Shown here in pieces: positions 44,243 to 54,711 of a stretch of DNA of 64,000 nt (the stretch's first letter is position 1; the number at the start of each line of letters is the position of its first letter). The DNA is from Maratus speciosus (Eukaryota > Arthropoda > Arachnida > Araneae > Salticidae). Where the stretch lies: NCBI GenBank assembly GCA_963932465.1, contig OZ010798.1, positions 17,282,981-17,346,980 on the forward strand, given 5' to 3'. A program made the translations under genes and the position numbers. A model generated the notes under the pieces. It saw only the letters and a program-made list of their open reading frames with translations. It was not told where the DNA came from and ran no database searches.

Positions 44243-44729
44243 AGTATAGATGCTGCTTAATGTGATTACTTCGGGACCACAAGTTTTTGATAACAATATA
44301 CAGGGTTTTAAAACACCCAGCACACTGGTCTAAAACTCGGGGTTTTCTTTAAAAAAAAAAAAGGGTGGGGGGGGGGGACTTTATTGAGTTTTTTTGCAGA
44401 ACACTTTAAACTTCTACATAATACATATACATTTATCAGTGAAACCTGGGTATAATTTTGCATTAATTAAGTATGATTTAGCAAAATATATATATAAAAA
44501 ATTAAGTTAATTTAAAAAGTACATTTGTATCTTATAGGACTGGTTTGCTGCATTAAGAATATATTGAACCAACTACAACTGAATTTTTTTATATAATTCT
44601 TAATATAATTCAAAATATTTTTCACACAAAGCGATGCTTTTAGCATGATGCGTTAGGTCGAGACATGATGATTTTGAAAACACTAACAGGCTGATATTAC
44701 ACATAATCACATTAAGCAGCATCTACTGC
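44243..44729. mobile_element. MITE with TAGATGCTGCTTAATGTGAT ends
   Basis: TATAGATGCTGCTTAATGTG on the left is mirrored by CACATTAAGCAGCATCTACTG on the right (about 25-bp TIR). It directly abuts the Tigger-type element at 43083-44239, so one inserted at the edge of the other or both used neighbouring TA sites. The interior has a G-tract at about 44366-44377 and no coding. Confidence 0.7.
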
Positions 44730-45479
44730 AAAAAGTAGTTTCTTTAGCATAAACATAATTATAATTACCGTTAAACAGATTTCTCTAAAAAGTCACGCTG
44801 CAAGGGGAACACTGTTTGCATTCTCAGAGTGGACTCTCAGGAATTCTAGGTATATCCTAAGGATTTAAAAAAAAAAAAAAGTAATTGAAATGTAAAAAAA
44901 ATATTGGATTTCATTAAAGTACTGATACACAAAAACAAGTTGGAAATTGCACGTCAAACGTAGCTAATGAGGTGCGTTCGTACTATAGCTAGTTTTATAA
45001 ATATTTTTTGCACCGCATATTGTACTCACTGAATGTATATTTTAGTACGGTTCAATAAGTGCATATCCATTTCATTCTGTTGGCTGTAACATCATTAAAA
45101 TGCACTTTCCCCCCCCCCCCCATTGGCCGTAATGTAATGGAAAACTTTAGACTATCCCTGTCATTAAACTATAGATCTGATTTTCATAAAATTTGAAATG
45201 ACTCAACAAAATATTGCAATAATTATATATTTAAAATTTCAGAACATTCGGTTGGGTAGTTTTTCCTCAGTTATATGCAGAGTGACAGACAGACAGACGT
45301 ACTGACTGAATGACAACTATAGCTCATATTTATATAATTACGAATGCACCTAAAAAGGAATTTTGGTAATGTAAAAATAGTATTGACTATGGGCTTATTT
45401 GTCAGGGCATAAAGCCCGGCGGCCCTACTACTAACTACTTTATGCACCCAGGGGTCCTTACTGCTTTTTTTTATTCACC

Positions 45480-46050
45480 CTTTTATTTAATTTAATCGAA
45501 AAATACATCAATCAGCTGCAAAAAAAATCTGAATTTCACTAATTGGCCGAAGGAGAAAAAAACCCAGCTAAATTCATCGAATAGGGAAGGGAAATGCAAA
45601 ATTTGTTAATTGATTGTAAAGAGGGGGGGAAAAATCAAGAAATATGTCAACTCCACACAAGAAAAAAACTGCGAAATCTTTTAATTGTGATCGATTAATG
45701 GGAAAAAATATGAAATTGTCTACTCATCTCAGAAAAAAAAACATGCAATTTTTCAATTCAACAGAGGAAAAACAGAGTAAATTTTGTCAATCAATCGTAA
45801 AATGAAATGGCAGGATTTATCAATCGTCGCAAAAATTTTATAACCGCTGAAGACAGGGCTTGAAATTCAATTTTTAGGGTTTCGTTCATCTGATGAAACC
45901 CTATTCGTCTCGCTCCTCTGTCAGTCTGTCACAGAGCCCGTTCTAGTCTTTTCTGCGAACCATTCACAAAATTTGAACTTTTCCATGCCCTATGATGAAA
46001 TTTGCATACCCCCCATGATCCTTCGATGAAATTCACGATTTTTCAGCAGC
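45480..46050. repeat. Degenerate minisatellite, family member 2 (left shoulder of the 28-bp array)
   Basis: Loosely periodic words such as GCAAAATTTGTTAATTGAT, CGAAATCTTTTAATTGTGAT and TCGATTAATGGGAAAAAAT, units about 35-55 bp. It leads into a stretch with clearer units (CCTTCGATGAAATTC, CATTCGACGAAATTTGAG) just before the homogeneous array. A segment at about 45885-45945 resembles the AGGGTTYCGTT/GTCTGTCACAG element end seen at 16455. Confidence 0.5.
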
Positions 46051-46059
46051 CATTCGACG

Positions 46060-47480
46060 AAATTTGAGTTTTCGTGATCCTTCGAAGAAATTGGAGTTTT
46101 CACGATCCTTCGAAGAAATTGGAGTTTTCGCGATCCTTCGAAGAAATTGGAGTTTTCGCGATCCTTCGAAGAAATTGGAGTTTTCGCGATCCTTCGAAGA
46201 AATTGGAGTTTTCGCGATCCTTCGAAGAAATTGGAGTTTTCGCGATCCTTCGAAGAAATAGGAGTTTTCGCGATCCTTCGAAGAAATTGGAGTTTTCGCG
46301 ATCCTTCGAGGAAATTGGAGTTTTCGCGATCCTTCGAAGAAAATGGAGTTTTCGCAATCCTTCGAAAAAATTGGAGTTTTCGCGAACCTTCGAAGAAATT
46401 GAGTTTTCGCAATCCTTCCAAAAAATTGGAGTTTTTGCGATCCTACGAAGAAATTGAGTTTTCGCGATCCTTCAAAGAAATTGAGTTTTCACGATCCTTC
46501 AAAGAAATTGGAGTTTTCAGGATCCTTCGAAGAAATTGGAGTTTTCACGATCCTTCGAAGAAATTGGAGTTTTCACGATCCTTCGAAGAAATTGGAGTTT
46601 TCACGATCCTTCGAAGAAATTGGAGTTTTCACGATCCTTCGAAGAAATGAGAGTTTTCACGATCCTTCGAAGAAATTGGAGTTTTCACGATCCTTCGAAG
46701 AAATTGGAGTTTTCACGATCCTTTGAAGAAATGAGAGTTTTCACGATCCTTCGAAGAAATTGGAGTTTTCACGATCCTTCAAAGAAATGAGAGTTTTCAC
46801 GATCCTTCGAAGAAATGAGAGTTTTCACAATCCTTCGAAGAAATGCGAGTTTTCACGATCCTTCGAAGAAATGCGAGTTTTCACGATCCTTCGAAGAAAT
46901 CCGAGTTTTCATGATCCTTCGAAGAAATGCGAGTTTTCACGATCTTTCGAAGAAATGCAAGTTTTCACGATCCTTCGAAGAAATGCGAGTTTTCACGATC
47001 CTTCGAAGAAATGCGAGTTTTCACGATCCTTCGAAGAAATGCGAGTTTTCACGATCCTTCGAAGAAATGCGAATTTTCACGATCCTTCGAAGAAATGAGA
47101 GTTTTCATGATCCTTCGAAGAAATGCAAGTTTTAATGATCCTTCGAAGAAATGAGAGTTTTCACGATCCTTGGAAGAAATGAGAGTTTTCACAATGCTTC
47201 GAAGAAATTGGAGTTTTCACGAACCTTCGAAGAAATTGAGTTTTCGCAATCCTTCCAAGAAATTGGAGTTTTCGTGATCCTACGAAGAAATAGAGTTTTC
47301 ACGATCCTTCAAAGAAATTGAGTTTTTGTGATCCTTCGAAGAAATTTGAGTTCTCGCGATCCTTCGACGAAATTCGAGTTTTTAGCGATCCTTTGACGAA
47401 ATTTACGCTTCTTTCGCGATCTCTTGACAAAATTAGCGGCATTTTTCGTGATTTTTTGATGAAATTTGAGTTTTTTTTTT
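46060..47480. repeat. 28-bp minisatellite array, about 46-50 units
   Basis: The unit is 28 bp: GGAGTTTTCGCGATCCTTCG followed by AAGAAATT. It repeats almost exactly from about 46065 to 47360 and degenerates on the right to about 47480. Variants are clustered. The left block has TTTTCGCGATCC with AAATTGG. The middle (about 46520-46760) has TTTTCACGATCC with AAATTGG. The right block (about 46790-47160) has TTTTCACGATCC with AAATGCG or AAATGAG. Since 28 is not a multiple of 3 and the unit lacks stops in the relevant registers, long open frames appear in several frames on both strands. They are shadows of the repeat, not genes. Confidence 0.92.
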
Positions 47481-47628
47481 TTTTTTTTACAAAATCCTGC
47501 ATTTGACCGGTTCCTTCCATATTTTTAGTCGCCAGTCTTTCAAGTTTAATCGCCGGGTGGCGAGTGCTTATTTTCATCTTTACGACAAAACCCTTTTGAT
47601 TTTCATAAAATAAAAATAAAATTATATA

Positions 47629-48146
47629 CAGTCGACTCTGTGAAATCTGCACACTTAGGGACAGGGGGTTTTGCGGATTACACATTTTTGCAGATTATAG
47701 ATCATCCATTTGTTTACATTTTACTTTTTAGAGTCTGGCAATAAATTAGAAACAACTGCACACAAATTATAATTACAATGTAAAAGAAAAACATAATGCA
47801 TTATTATTTTACTAATTGTATTAATTTTTTTAAACGTTGACACAACATAATGGTAATTTCAGTTTTGCTTTGTTGTCAATAATTTTTTTCTATAGTCTAT
47901 GAACAATCATTACTTTTTGCTCTGAGATAAAATTTTGTTGCCCTGAGAAATTTAAACATTTATGTCCAATTTATATTTAAATATTTATTCATTGGAGAAC
48001 TGATAACTTATGAAAAAAAAATACCAAATTTAACTTTATCTAAGAGTTTAACTGTTAATGGAATTTTTATTGTTTACATTCCAACATGTAATCCGGATAA
48101 TAGACATTGGCGGATTATACATCAGCGAATTTCACAGAGTTGACTG
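47629..48146. mobile_element. 518-bp TA-flanked MITE (pogo type)
   Basis: TA at 47627-47628 and 48147-48148 flanks inverted ends CAGTCGACTCTGTGAAATCT and (right, reverse complement) CAGTCAACTCTGTGAAATTC. Inner parts also mirror each other (GCGGATTACACATTTTTGCA against GGCGGATTATACATCAGCG). No coding. A related left end occurs near 3385. Confidence 0.8.
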
Positions 48147-48599
48147 TATTTAATAGTTCACTTATATATTATATTAAAAAAAAAAGAAAAAAAAGTCGCC
48201 AAACAATGTGATTTAAGACCATAAAGTTCATAAGTGTAATATGGTCACATTTGTTACATGTTTATCATTTTTGGACCACAGTCAAATATTTTGTCTGTGC
48301 ATTCTAATTATAGAAGATTGCTAAGAAAGTATGGCAACAACCAATCAAGACTGCAGTGAAGATAACCAAACTATGGCTGTCAGAATGATTGGTACAAAAT
48401 TGCATTTTTTTTTTTTTTTTTTTTGCTTATTTCTACTATTATATATATATCCCCCAATCTTTATGTTTCGAGCTAAATTTGCTGTGTCAGAACTGATTAA
48501 TAAAAAGTCACTGGTCTCAAGGACTCAAACATTAGAATTTACTGGTTCACAACATAAAATTCTATTAAGCACCTTTAACCCTTTGAGCCCTCTACCCTC

Positions 48600-48813
48600 C
48601 CCAGAATATAAACCAAACTCACTTTTCAGTTATCCAAAATTTTCAGCATTAATAAAATGTGAAATTTTAATTTGTTAAAAATAAAATAAAATTGTGATTT
48701 GCGATCCCCAGAATATAAACCAAACTCACTTTTCAGTTATCCAAAATTTTCAGCATTAATAAAATGTGAAATTTTAATTTGTTAAAAATAAAATAAAATT
48801 GTGATTTGCGATC
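48600..48813 (+). repeat. 107-bp exact tandem duplication
   Basis: The segment CCCAGAATATAAACCAAACT through GTGATTTGCGATC is present twice without spacer (about 48599-48705 and 48706-48813) and appears identical. It duplicates the subterminal part of the TTAACCCTTTGAG element. Confidence 0.88.
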
Positions 48814-48861
48814 GGGAGGGCAGAAAAGTTACTGGTTCTGCGGACAACTAAATTTTTCAAA

Positions 48862-50215
48862 TTAGGGGCTGCCCACAACTAATGTCATGCTTGGAGTAGG
48901 GTTCGTGAAATTGTGACAAGGGGATGGGAGGGGGTAAGAAGAAATGTGACATCACACATTTTGGTTAAAATAAAAGCATTAAAAATCAGCAGATTAAATT
49001 TTGAAGTTATTTTGAAATTAAAATCAGGGGTCGATCCATGCAAAATTTGGGGCCTATTTAGGGCCCTTTCACAAAAATCTATTTAATAAAATAGACCCCT
49101 TCACAAAATTCCTTTTAATAAACAGGCCCCTTTCATAACATTCTTTTTCATAAAAACTGTTTTAAAATGTGTAATTTGTAAATAAAACCAGATCACGAAA
49201 AACAAAAAATTTAGCAAGGGGATTTAAAGAAGTTTTTGTTTATAAATTCTTGGTTCGAATGAGTAACTGGATTTCCACTTTCGTTACAAAATGCTATTTT
49301 TCACAAAAATATTATAAAATTCACAAAAATAACTTACTTTTCACAAAATGGGCCCCAAGAATAAAAACCTGCATCGATCCTTGAAAGTATTTTATACTAA
49401 TAAAGTAAGGATAGTATTGAGTTGACTCTAAGCCGCTTTTTAGCAGGGCGCAGCGCTAGGCGGCCCTTTTTTTCTTTTTTGTGCCCGGCAGCTCTTTTAA
49501 ACCCTCCCGATACGCCCAGCTGCCCTTTTCAACATTTCCCTTTCCCAGCTGCCCTTTTCATTGATCCCGAAAAAATATCACAAATTCTAGGCTCTCTAAA
49601 CAAACCAGTTCAAAATATTTTTGTGAACAAGGTTTAAGTGTCCCTTTTTTGAAAAAAAAAAAAAATGTGCCTTTTTTTAGAACAATGTTTCCTTTTTGAA
49701 GAAATGTACCCTTTTTTAGATAGTGTTCCCCTTTTTTTAGAATAGTGTTCCCTTTTTGAAAAATTACTGCTCGGCGGCCCTTTTTTTCTAGAGTCAACAC
49801 TAAAGGATAAGATTTAAAGCCAAATATATTAAATTCCATTTCAAATTCCAAAATACTACTGTTTTCAAATGCTCTTTCATATTAATATTTTATGACTATT
49901 GCATATTAATTTATGTTTTTTGTCGTAAACCTTAATATTATTTCATACAAAATAAATACACAAATCATATTTTATAGTTATGCTCACAAATGTCGTTAAA
50001 ACAAATAGTTAAAGTTAATATGAAAGTTTAATTATAAAGTTAAAATTTTAAATATGATCTATAAAGCAGTGCTTTGTTTCTGAACTGCAAGTATATGTTA
50101 TGTAATATAGCATGACATGCGACAAGAGGGGAGGGCAAGAGGTAAGGTGAAGTGTGACAAGGGGGGGGGGAGGGGCCAAAAAGTGTGACATCATTTATGG
50201 ACTGTCCCTTAGTGG
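48862..50215. mobile_element. Element with GGGGCTGCCCACAACTAATG-type ends
   Basis: The left end ATTAGGGGCTGCCCACAACT, followed by AATGTCATGC and a G-rich stretch with GTGACATCACAC, is mirrored on the right by GTGTGACATCATTTATGGAC then TGTCCCTTA. G-rich subterminal sequence and the GTGACATCA word occur at both ends. Ends like these are familiar in arthropod MITEs. The interior includes a further inverted pair at about 49405-49805 (GTTGACTCTA...GGCGGCCCTTTTTTTC and its inverse) and T-rich runs. Noncoding. Confidence 0.5.
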
Positions 50216-50779
50216 TCAGGTTGAATTTTCAGTGGTCGTGGACCAGCAGAACACCAAGGATTCTGAATGTTGATTTGTAAATGTAGAACGAATATTTATG
50301 TGGAGCAATATTAATTTATAAACTGCCTAATTTAGAAGACAATGAGTTACTTATAGTTTCATTAGAAAGAATATTTTCTGGTTTTCATTTAATTTAGTTT
50401 AAAAAGGTTAGGCAATAAAAATACAGGCATGCTAACATTTGCATTCAAATTCTTCAGTAAAAAATATATTTTGTTCTGTGTATAAAAATTCCCTTGATAG
50501 TGAATGTTTGTTTTTTGTGAAAAGCAAATTGTTTCTGTTTTCAATTAGTTGACTGTCAATTTTGGTGTAAATAGAAAGAAAAAGATTGTGTTCTTTTTAG
50601 GTGCAATATATTTTAGTTTCCAATTTATATTAAATCTCAAAATATTTATAATCAGCAATAAGTATTTGACTATTTTGCAGCGTTCGAAATCCTTGGTGGT
50701 CCGCTGGTCCGAGACCACTAAAAATTCAATTGGACCACTAATTTAAAAAATTTAGTGGTCCGAAGGACCAGTAACTAAC

Positions 50780-52290
50780 AGTAACTTTTTCCCCTTTCTG
50801 ACAGGTAAACGTAAATTTTCCCATCCCTGAGAAAACTGCAACCAAACATTACAATAAGCATAAAATTTGCATAAAAACTTAGTTAAAATAAATAGACGGA
50901 AATAAAAAACATAATAATTTCAGTTTTTGTTTATGTACTATTTAATTTTTAGCAAAATATAATTTTACATTTTATTATGCCGAAAATTTTGGGTAACTGA
51001 AAGGAAGTTTAATTTATATTCTCGGAGGAGGAGAGGGGGGGGGGGGGGTGTCACTCAAAGGGTTAAGGTACTTATATAATTTTATGTAGCGGGCCAGTGA
51101 CGATGTCCGCGGACCAGTAAACTCTGATGTTTACTGTTCCTTGTGATCAGTGATTTTTTTTTAATCAATTCTACCGCTGAAAATAGTCAGGGTTGCAAAA
51201 TCGCTAAAAAAATATCGGTCATAACAAAAAAGATGACAGACGATCAAGGGAGAATATGCAAGGGATATACAAAAACTCATTCAATTTCATTAAATTTTGG
51301 TTAAAAAAAAAAAAAAAAGATCTATTCAATCTATCTTTTAACATGCTTTTACAAACAAAATATCAAAGTTCTCCAAATGTTATTTATGAAAAAGGAGAGA
51401 GAGAGAGAGATGGGGGGGGGGGGGGGGGAGAAATTTGTAAAAAGCAAATAGTATAAAATTTTGTAATGATAATGATTCTGAGATTCATATAAATATTAAA
51501 ATTGATCTAAGCCCAATAAAAAACAATGATGTTTTCAAAACAAAATACCAAAATTTTCCAAACGTTATTTCTAAAAAAAGAGAGGGGAAAGGGAATTTGT
51601 AAAAAGCGAATAGTAATAAAATAAACAAAAAATTTTGTGCATGCATGTGCAGTAAGTAAAAAATACTGCATGTATGAGCACTGCATGCCCATAAAGCAAA
51701 AATTCAAAACAATATTCTTGTATTTAATAACATTTGTTAATGCTTGTCCCCACGCAGCATTAGCGATAAATACAAAATATTATTTTGTCTTCAAAAGCAT
51801 TGGTAAATTAGAAAAATTTTGGTTAAAAAAAAAAAAAAAAAAATCTATGCAATATGTCTTTTAACATTCCGATGAAGCAAGTAACTTTTTTCCCTCTCTG
51901 ACAGGTAAACTTAAATTACCCCATCCCTGACAAAAACCGCAACCAAACATTACAATAAGCATAAAAACTTAGTTAGTTAAAATAAGTAAACGAAAATAAA
52001 ATACATAATTAATAAGTTCAGTTTTTGATAATGTACTACTTATTTAATTTTTAGCAAATCATAATTTTACATTTTATTATGCCGAAAATTTTGGGTAACT
52101 GAAAGGAAGTTTGGTTTATATTCTCGGAGGAGGAGATGGGGGGGGGGGGATGTCACTCAAAGGGTTAAAAGTACTTAATATAATTTTATGTAGAGGGCCA
52201 GTGACGATGTCTGCGGACCAGTAAACTCTGATGTTTACTGGTCCTTGGGACCAGTGACTTTTTTTTAATCATTTCTACCGCTGTTTTGAT
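50780..52290 (+). repeat. Direct duplication of about 400 bp (two copies about 1.09 kb apart)
   Basis: Positions about 50785-51175 and 51880-52280 match in order: CTGACAGGTAAACGTAAATT/CTGACAGGTAAACTTAAATT, AACCAAACATTACAATAAGC, TTATTATGCCGAAAATTTTG, TTCTCGGAGGAGGAGA with a G-tract, GTCACTCAAAGGGTTAA, GGGCCAGTGACGATGTC and GCGGACCAGTAAACTCTGAT. The intervening 0.7 kb has its own near-repeats (GGTTAAAAAAAAAAAA, CAAAATA(T/C)CAAA, GAGAGAGAG plus G17 at 51412-51428). Noncoding. Confidence 0.75.
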
Positions 52291-52567
52291 ATTTGCGACC
52301 CTGCAAAAATTTATTTTTTATCATAAGCGATAAAAATAAGAGTATTTTATGAACTTTTTTGTATTTTAATATCACCCCCCCCCCCTCTGCCTGTTTTTTT
52401 TTCTTTTTAAATATCCCAGCAGTAGGGGTTGTTTTGTGTGTTAATAAACGAAAGCGTTAAAAAAAGTTTTTTGTTTAGTATCCTTAAATCTTGACTGAAT
52501 GATACTAAAGCATTTTGGATTTTGGCTGCCAGACTGCTTGGTTTCAGAAACAAAATACTACTACATA

Positions 52568-54064
52568 CTAGGGTGTAAAAAAATCATGATTTTTTGGAAC
52601 AGATGTCATATTCGCCCCATATTGGCGCGATTTTTTTCTGTCGCCAATATCATATAGGCAACAGGTACTTAACTTGCGCCAAAGTGCTTGATGTGGTAAC
52701 CCGGATTATGTTGTTTATGCTGTTGATGTTTTCGCCAAATTGGCAAGCGAAAAAAATCGCGCCAATATGGGGCGAATATGACATCTGTACCGATTTTTTT
52801 TTAAAAATCAGATTTTTTTAATTTAAATCAGATTTTTTTTATTTTTTTCCCTGTGTTAAAATATTAAACATTTACCAAGAATTAAGCATTTCAAAAATGA
52901 ACAACCCTTCAGTTACTAACATAATCTATGTTTTTTTGCTTTAATTAATAAAATTTTAATTATGCAATTATAGAATTTACAAAAAACTGCAAATTAAAAA
53001 TTTCTTTAGTAACATACAACATTATGTGCATTAATATTTTGTAATAATTACGTAAACCAATATTAAATACTGCTTACATTTTAAAGTTATTGATAAATTG
53101 CATTTAATTTTAAATTGATGATACAGATTAAATTTTGTAATTATTAAACAATTAACTTTTTAAGAACACAATCTACATTTTTGAAAAAGTGATTGAAAAA
53201 AGGTGATAAATAATAGTTTGATAAATACATAAAGCAGCCAGTAATTTTACACAGGTTCTAAAGCGTATGTATATCAAATCGATCAAAAATTGTAGCAATG
53301 TATACAGCAAATTCACACATAATTTAAAAATAGATTACAAAAATTGTATTTTTGAAACTTAAATCGGATTTTTTCCCCCATAACATTAAAATATTTGAAT
53401 AGCTACTAAATATTATAATGTTTTGAAGTTATTTAACATTTAGTTAGATTTTTTTTTTTAAATGTATAATACTTCTTTTTACACAGTTTAATATTTTTAT
53501 AATTAACAATAACAAATATTACATTTTTTACAAGTGATTTAGTGATCGTTTTCATTACTGATTATAATGCTTTTTCACACTATTTTAAAAAATCAGAAAA
53601 TATGTGATTTTATCATCTGATTCAAATCAATTGATTAAAATCATTGACACTCTATTGCTATGTTTATTGTATAGTATAAAAGAATGAATAACTTGATTAT
53701 TAAAAGGAAATTATGGCATTGTAAATTATATTAGATTGAAATATCATTTTTAAATTAAATGCTTTTTATGTTTGTTAGATAAAAACCATGCTTTTTACAA
53801 ACTTACTGTACTTAAAATTTCACAATACTCAGGAATTATGCTTAAAAACAATTATTTAAAGCTTTGTTTTGTGTATTCATAAGTCACAATACCTGTAGAA
53901 ACTTTCCAAATTATGTTCATCTTAGATTTGAATACTTTTTACGTCATTTTAAACATTTAGAATTTTTTTGATTTTAATCAATGATTTTTTTAAAAAAATC
54001 ACTTGATTAAAATCATGATTTAAATCGCTGATTTAAATCAACTGATTTAAATCGTTGACACCCT
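52568..54064. mobile_element. hAT-type nonautonomous element, 8-bp target duplication
   Basis: ACTACATA occurs at 52560-52567 and at 54065-54072, an exact 8-bp duplication as made by hAT elements. The element starts CTAGGGTGTAAAAAAATCAT and ends AAATCGTTGACACCCT, with AGGGTGT as the inverted terminus. Subterminal ATTTAAATC-type palindromes are dense near the right end. The interior is AT-rich with no transposase. A separate perfect inverted-repeat element sits inside at 52599-52788. Confidence 0.75.
52599..52788. mobile_element. 190-bp hairpin element with perfect 40-bp arms
   Basis: The left 40 bp start ACAGATGTCATATTCGCCCC and continue through ATATTGGCGCGATTTTTTTC. The right end is their exact inverse. 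The loop is about 110 bp. Identical arms and insertion into the hAT-type element mark it as recent. No coding. Confidence 0.85.
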
Positions 54065-54309
54065 ACTACATACAGACTTGCCAAGCTCCGAAATCCAAAA
54101 ATCAGAAATGAAATCAATTTTTTTTTTCAGTTTTAAATTGCGCTTTGTTGTCATATAAGATTAAATATAAACAATTACACAGACTATTAAAAAAGGTGCA
54201 TTACAATCAAGAGCACGGGAAAACGTGTGTAAATCAGAAGCATTGTCAAATGAAAAAGGTAATAACATCAGAAAGAATGAAATAGGTACTTACATATTTC
54301 CGGAAAAAA

Positions 54310-54711
54310 TGTATTTATTCCACGGATAATGCGGTGTAGCAATGGCGACCGCTTCCTTCTTCCTCGCGAACAGCCATCAACAACACATCGTCTTCATCCG
54401 GGATCTTCGTAGCTCTCGTGTTTCAACCAATCAGATTCACGCTTCCAGAAAAACTGTGTTTTCGAGCATATTTCACCGTGATTTGATATCGGGCCGTTAT
54501 ATGTTGCACATGACTATGCGATTAGCACATTTTCCTCGGTTATTATGCTCATAATGATACCTTTTACCCGAGGAAATAGTGCCCATCGAAAACCGGTTCT
54601 CAGGTACTGCTCGCAAGGATATACCTGTGTTATTACTCGAGCACATTTCGAGGAATTGATGAAAGGCCGAGAAAAATACGATCTGTCGATGCTACTAGGG
54701 AATGAATCTTT
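54310..54711. other. CpG-richer segment at the right end of the 18.8-kb block
   Basis: About 400 bp are markedly richer in G+C and CpG than the flanks and rich in short palindromes (CTCGAG-like, TCGCGA, GAGAACCGGTTTTC-like). On the minus strand it reads away from the CCCTAGTAGCA end toward a GTAAGT at about 54290. A plus-strand frame at 54342 encodes no known motif. It could be a promoter/terminal region of the large element. Its function is unknown. Confidence 0.35.

Larger units (their letters stand above)
48575..51066. mobile_element. Composite nested repeat region with TTAACCCTTTGAG inverted ends
   Basis: TTAACCCTTTGAGCCCTCT starts at 48575. The inverse GTCACTCAAAGGGTTAA ends at 51066. 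About 100 bp inside each end also match after reverse complement (GAATATAAA-C/T-C/T-AAACT, TTTCAGTTA-T/C-CCAAAATTTTC, ATAAAATGT-A/G-AAAT). TTAA at both ends suggests a piggyBac-type origin. At least two other inverted-repeat elements lie inside (48862-50215 and about 50206-50752), so the present length is composite. No transposase recognised. Confidence 0.5.
35893..54711. mobile_element. 18.8-kb block bounded by CCCTAGTAGCA inverted ends
   Basis: The block starts CCCTAGTAGCAAATTGTGTC and ends TCGATGCTACTAGGG, an 11-bp terminal inverted repeat. Just inside, both ends share a GGCCTYTCATC-like word. Immediately outside are the two complementary halves of one pogo-like element, broken at the same internal point: copy 1 reads TGTTTAAATAAAAC through the site, the left flank here ends TGTTTAAA and the right flank starts AATGAA. 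This is best read as a single insertion into the pogo-like element with at most a 2-bp duplication. No transposase was recognised inside. Much of the length is later nested repeats. A rearrangement between two insertions is the alternative. Confidence 0.5.

Noticed and set aside
45990..47154. Eight or more overlapping open frames of 65-167 codons with a repeated Arg/Ser/Phe-rich motif
   Set aside because: All are frame shadows of the 28-bp minisatellite. The frame changes freely between units and there are no splice or start signals.
46060..47480. CRISPR-like appearance of the 28-bp repeat
   Set aside because: There are no unique spacers between repeats, no cas genes, and the context is eukaryotic.
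48331..48420. Possible first coding exon starting MATTNQDCSEDNQ
   Set aside because: A short frame runs into a T-tract, with no homology and no partner exon downstream. It may be chance.
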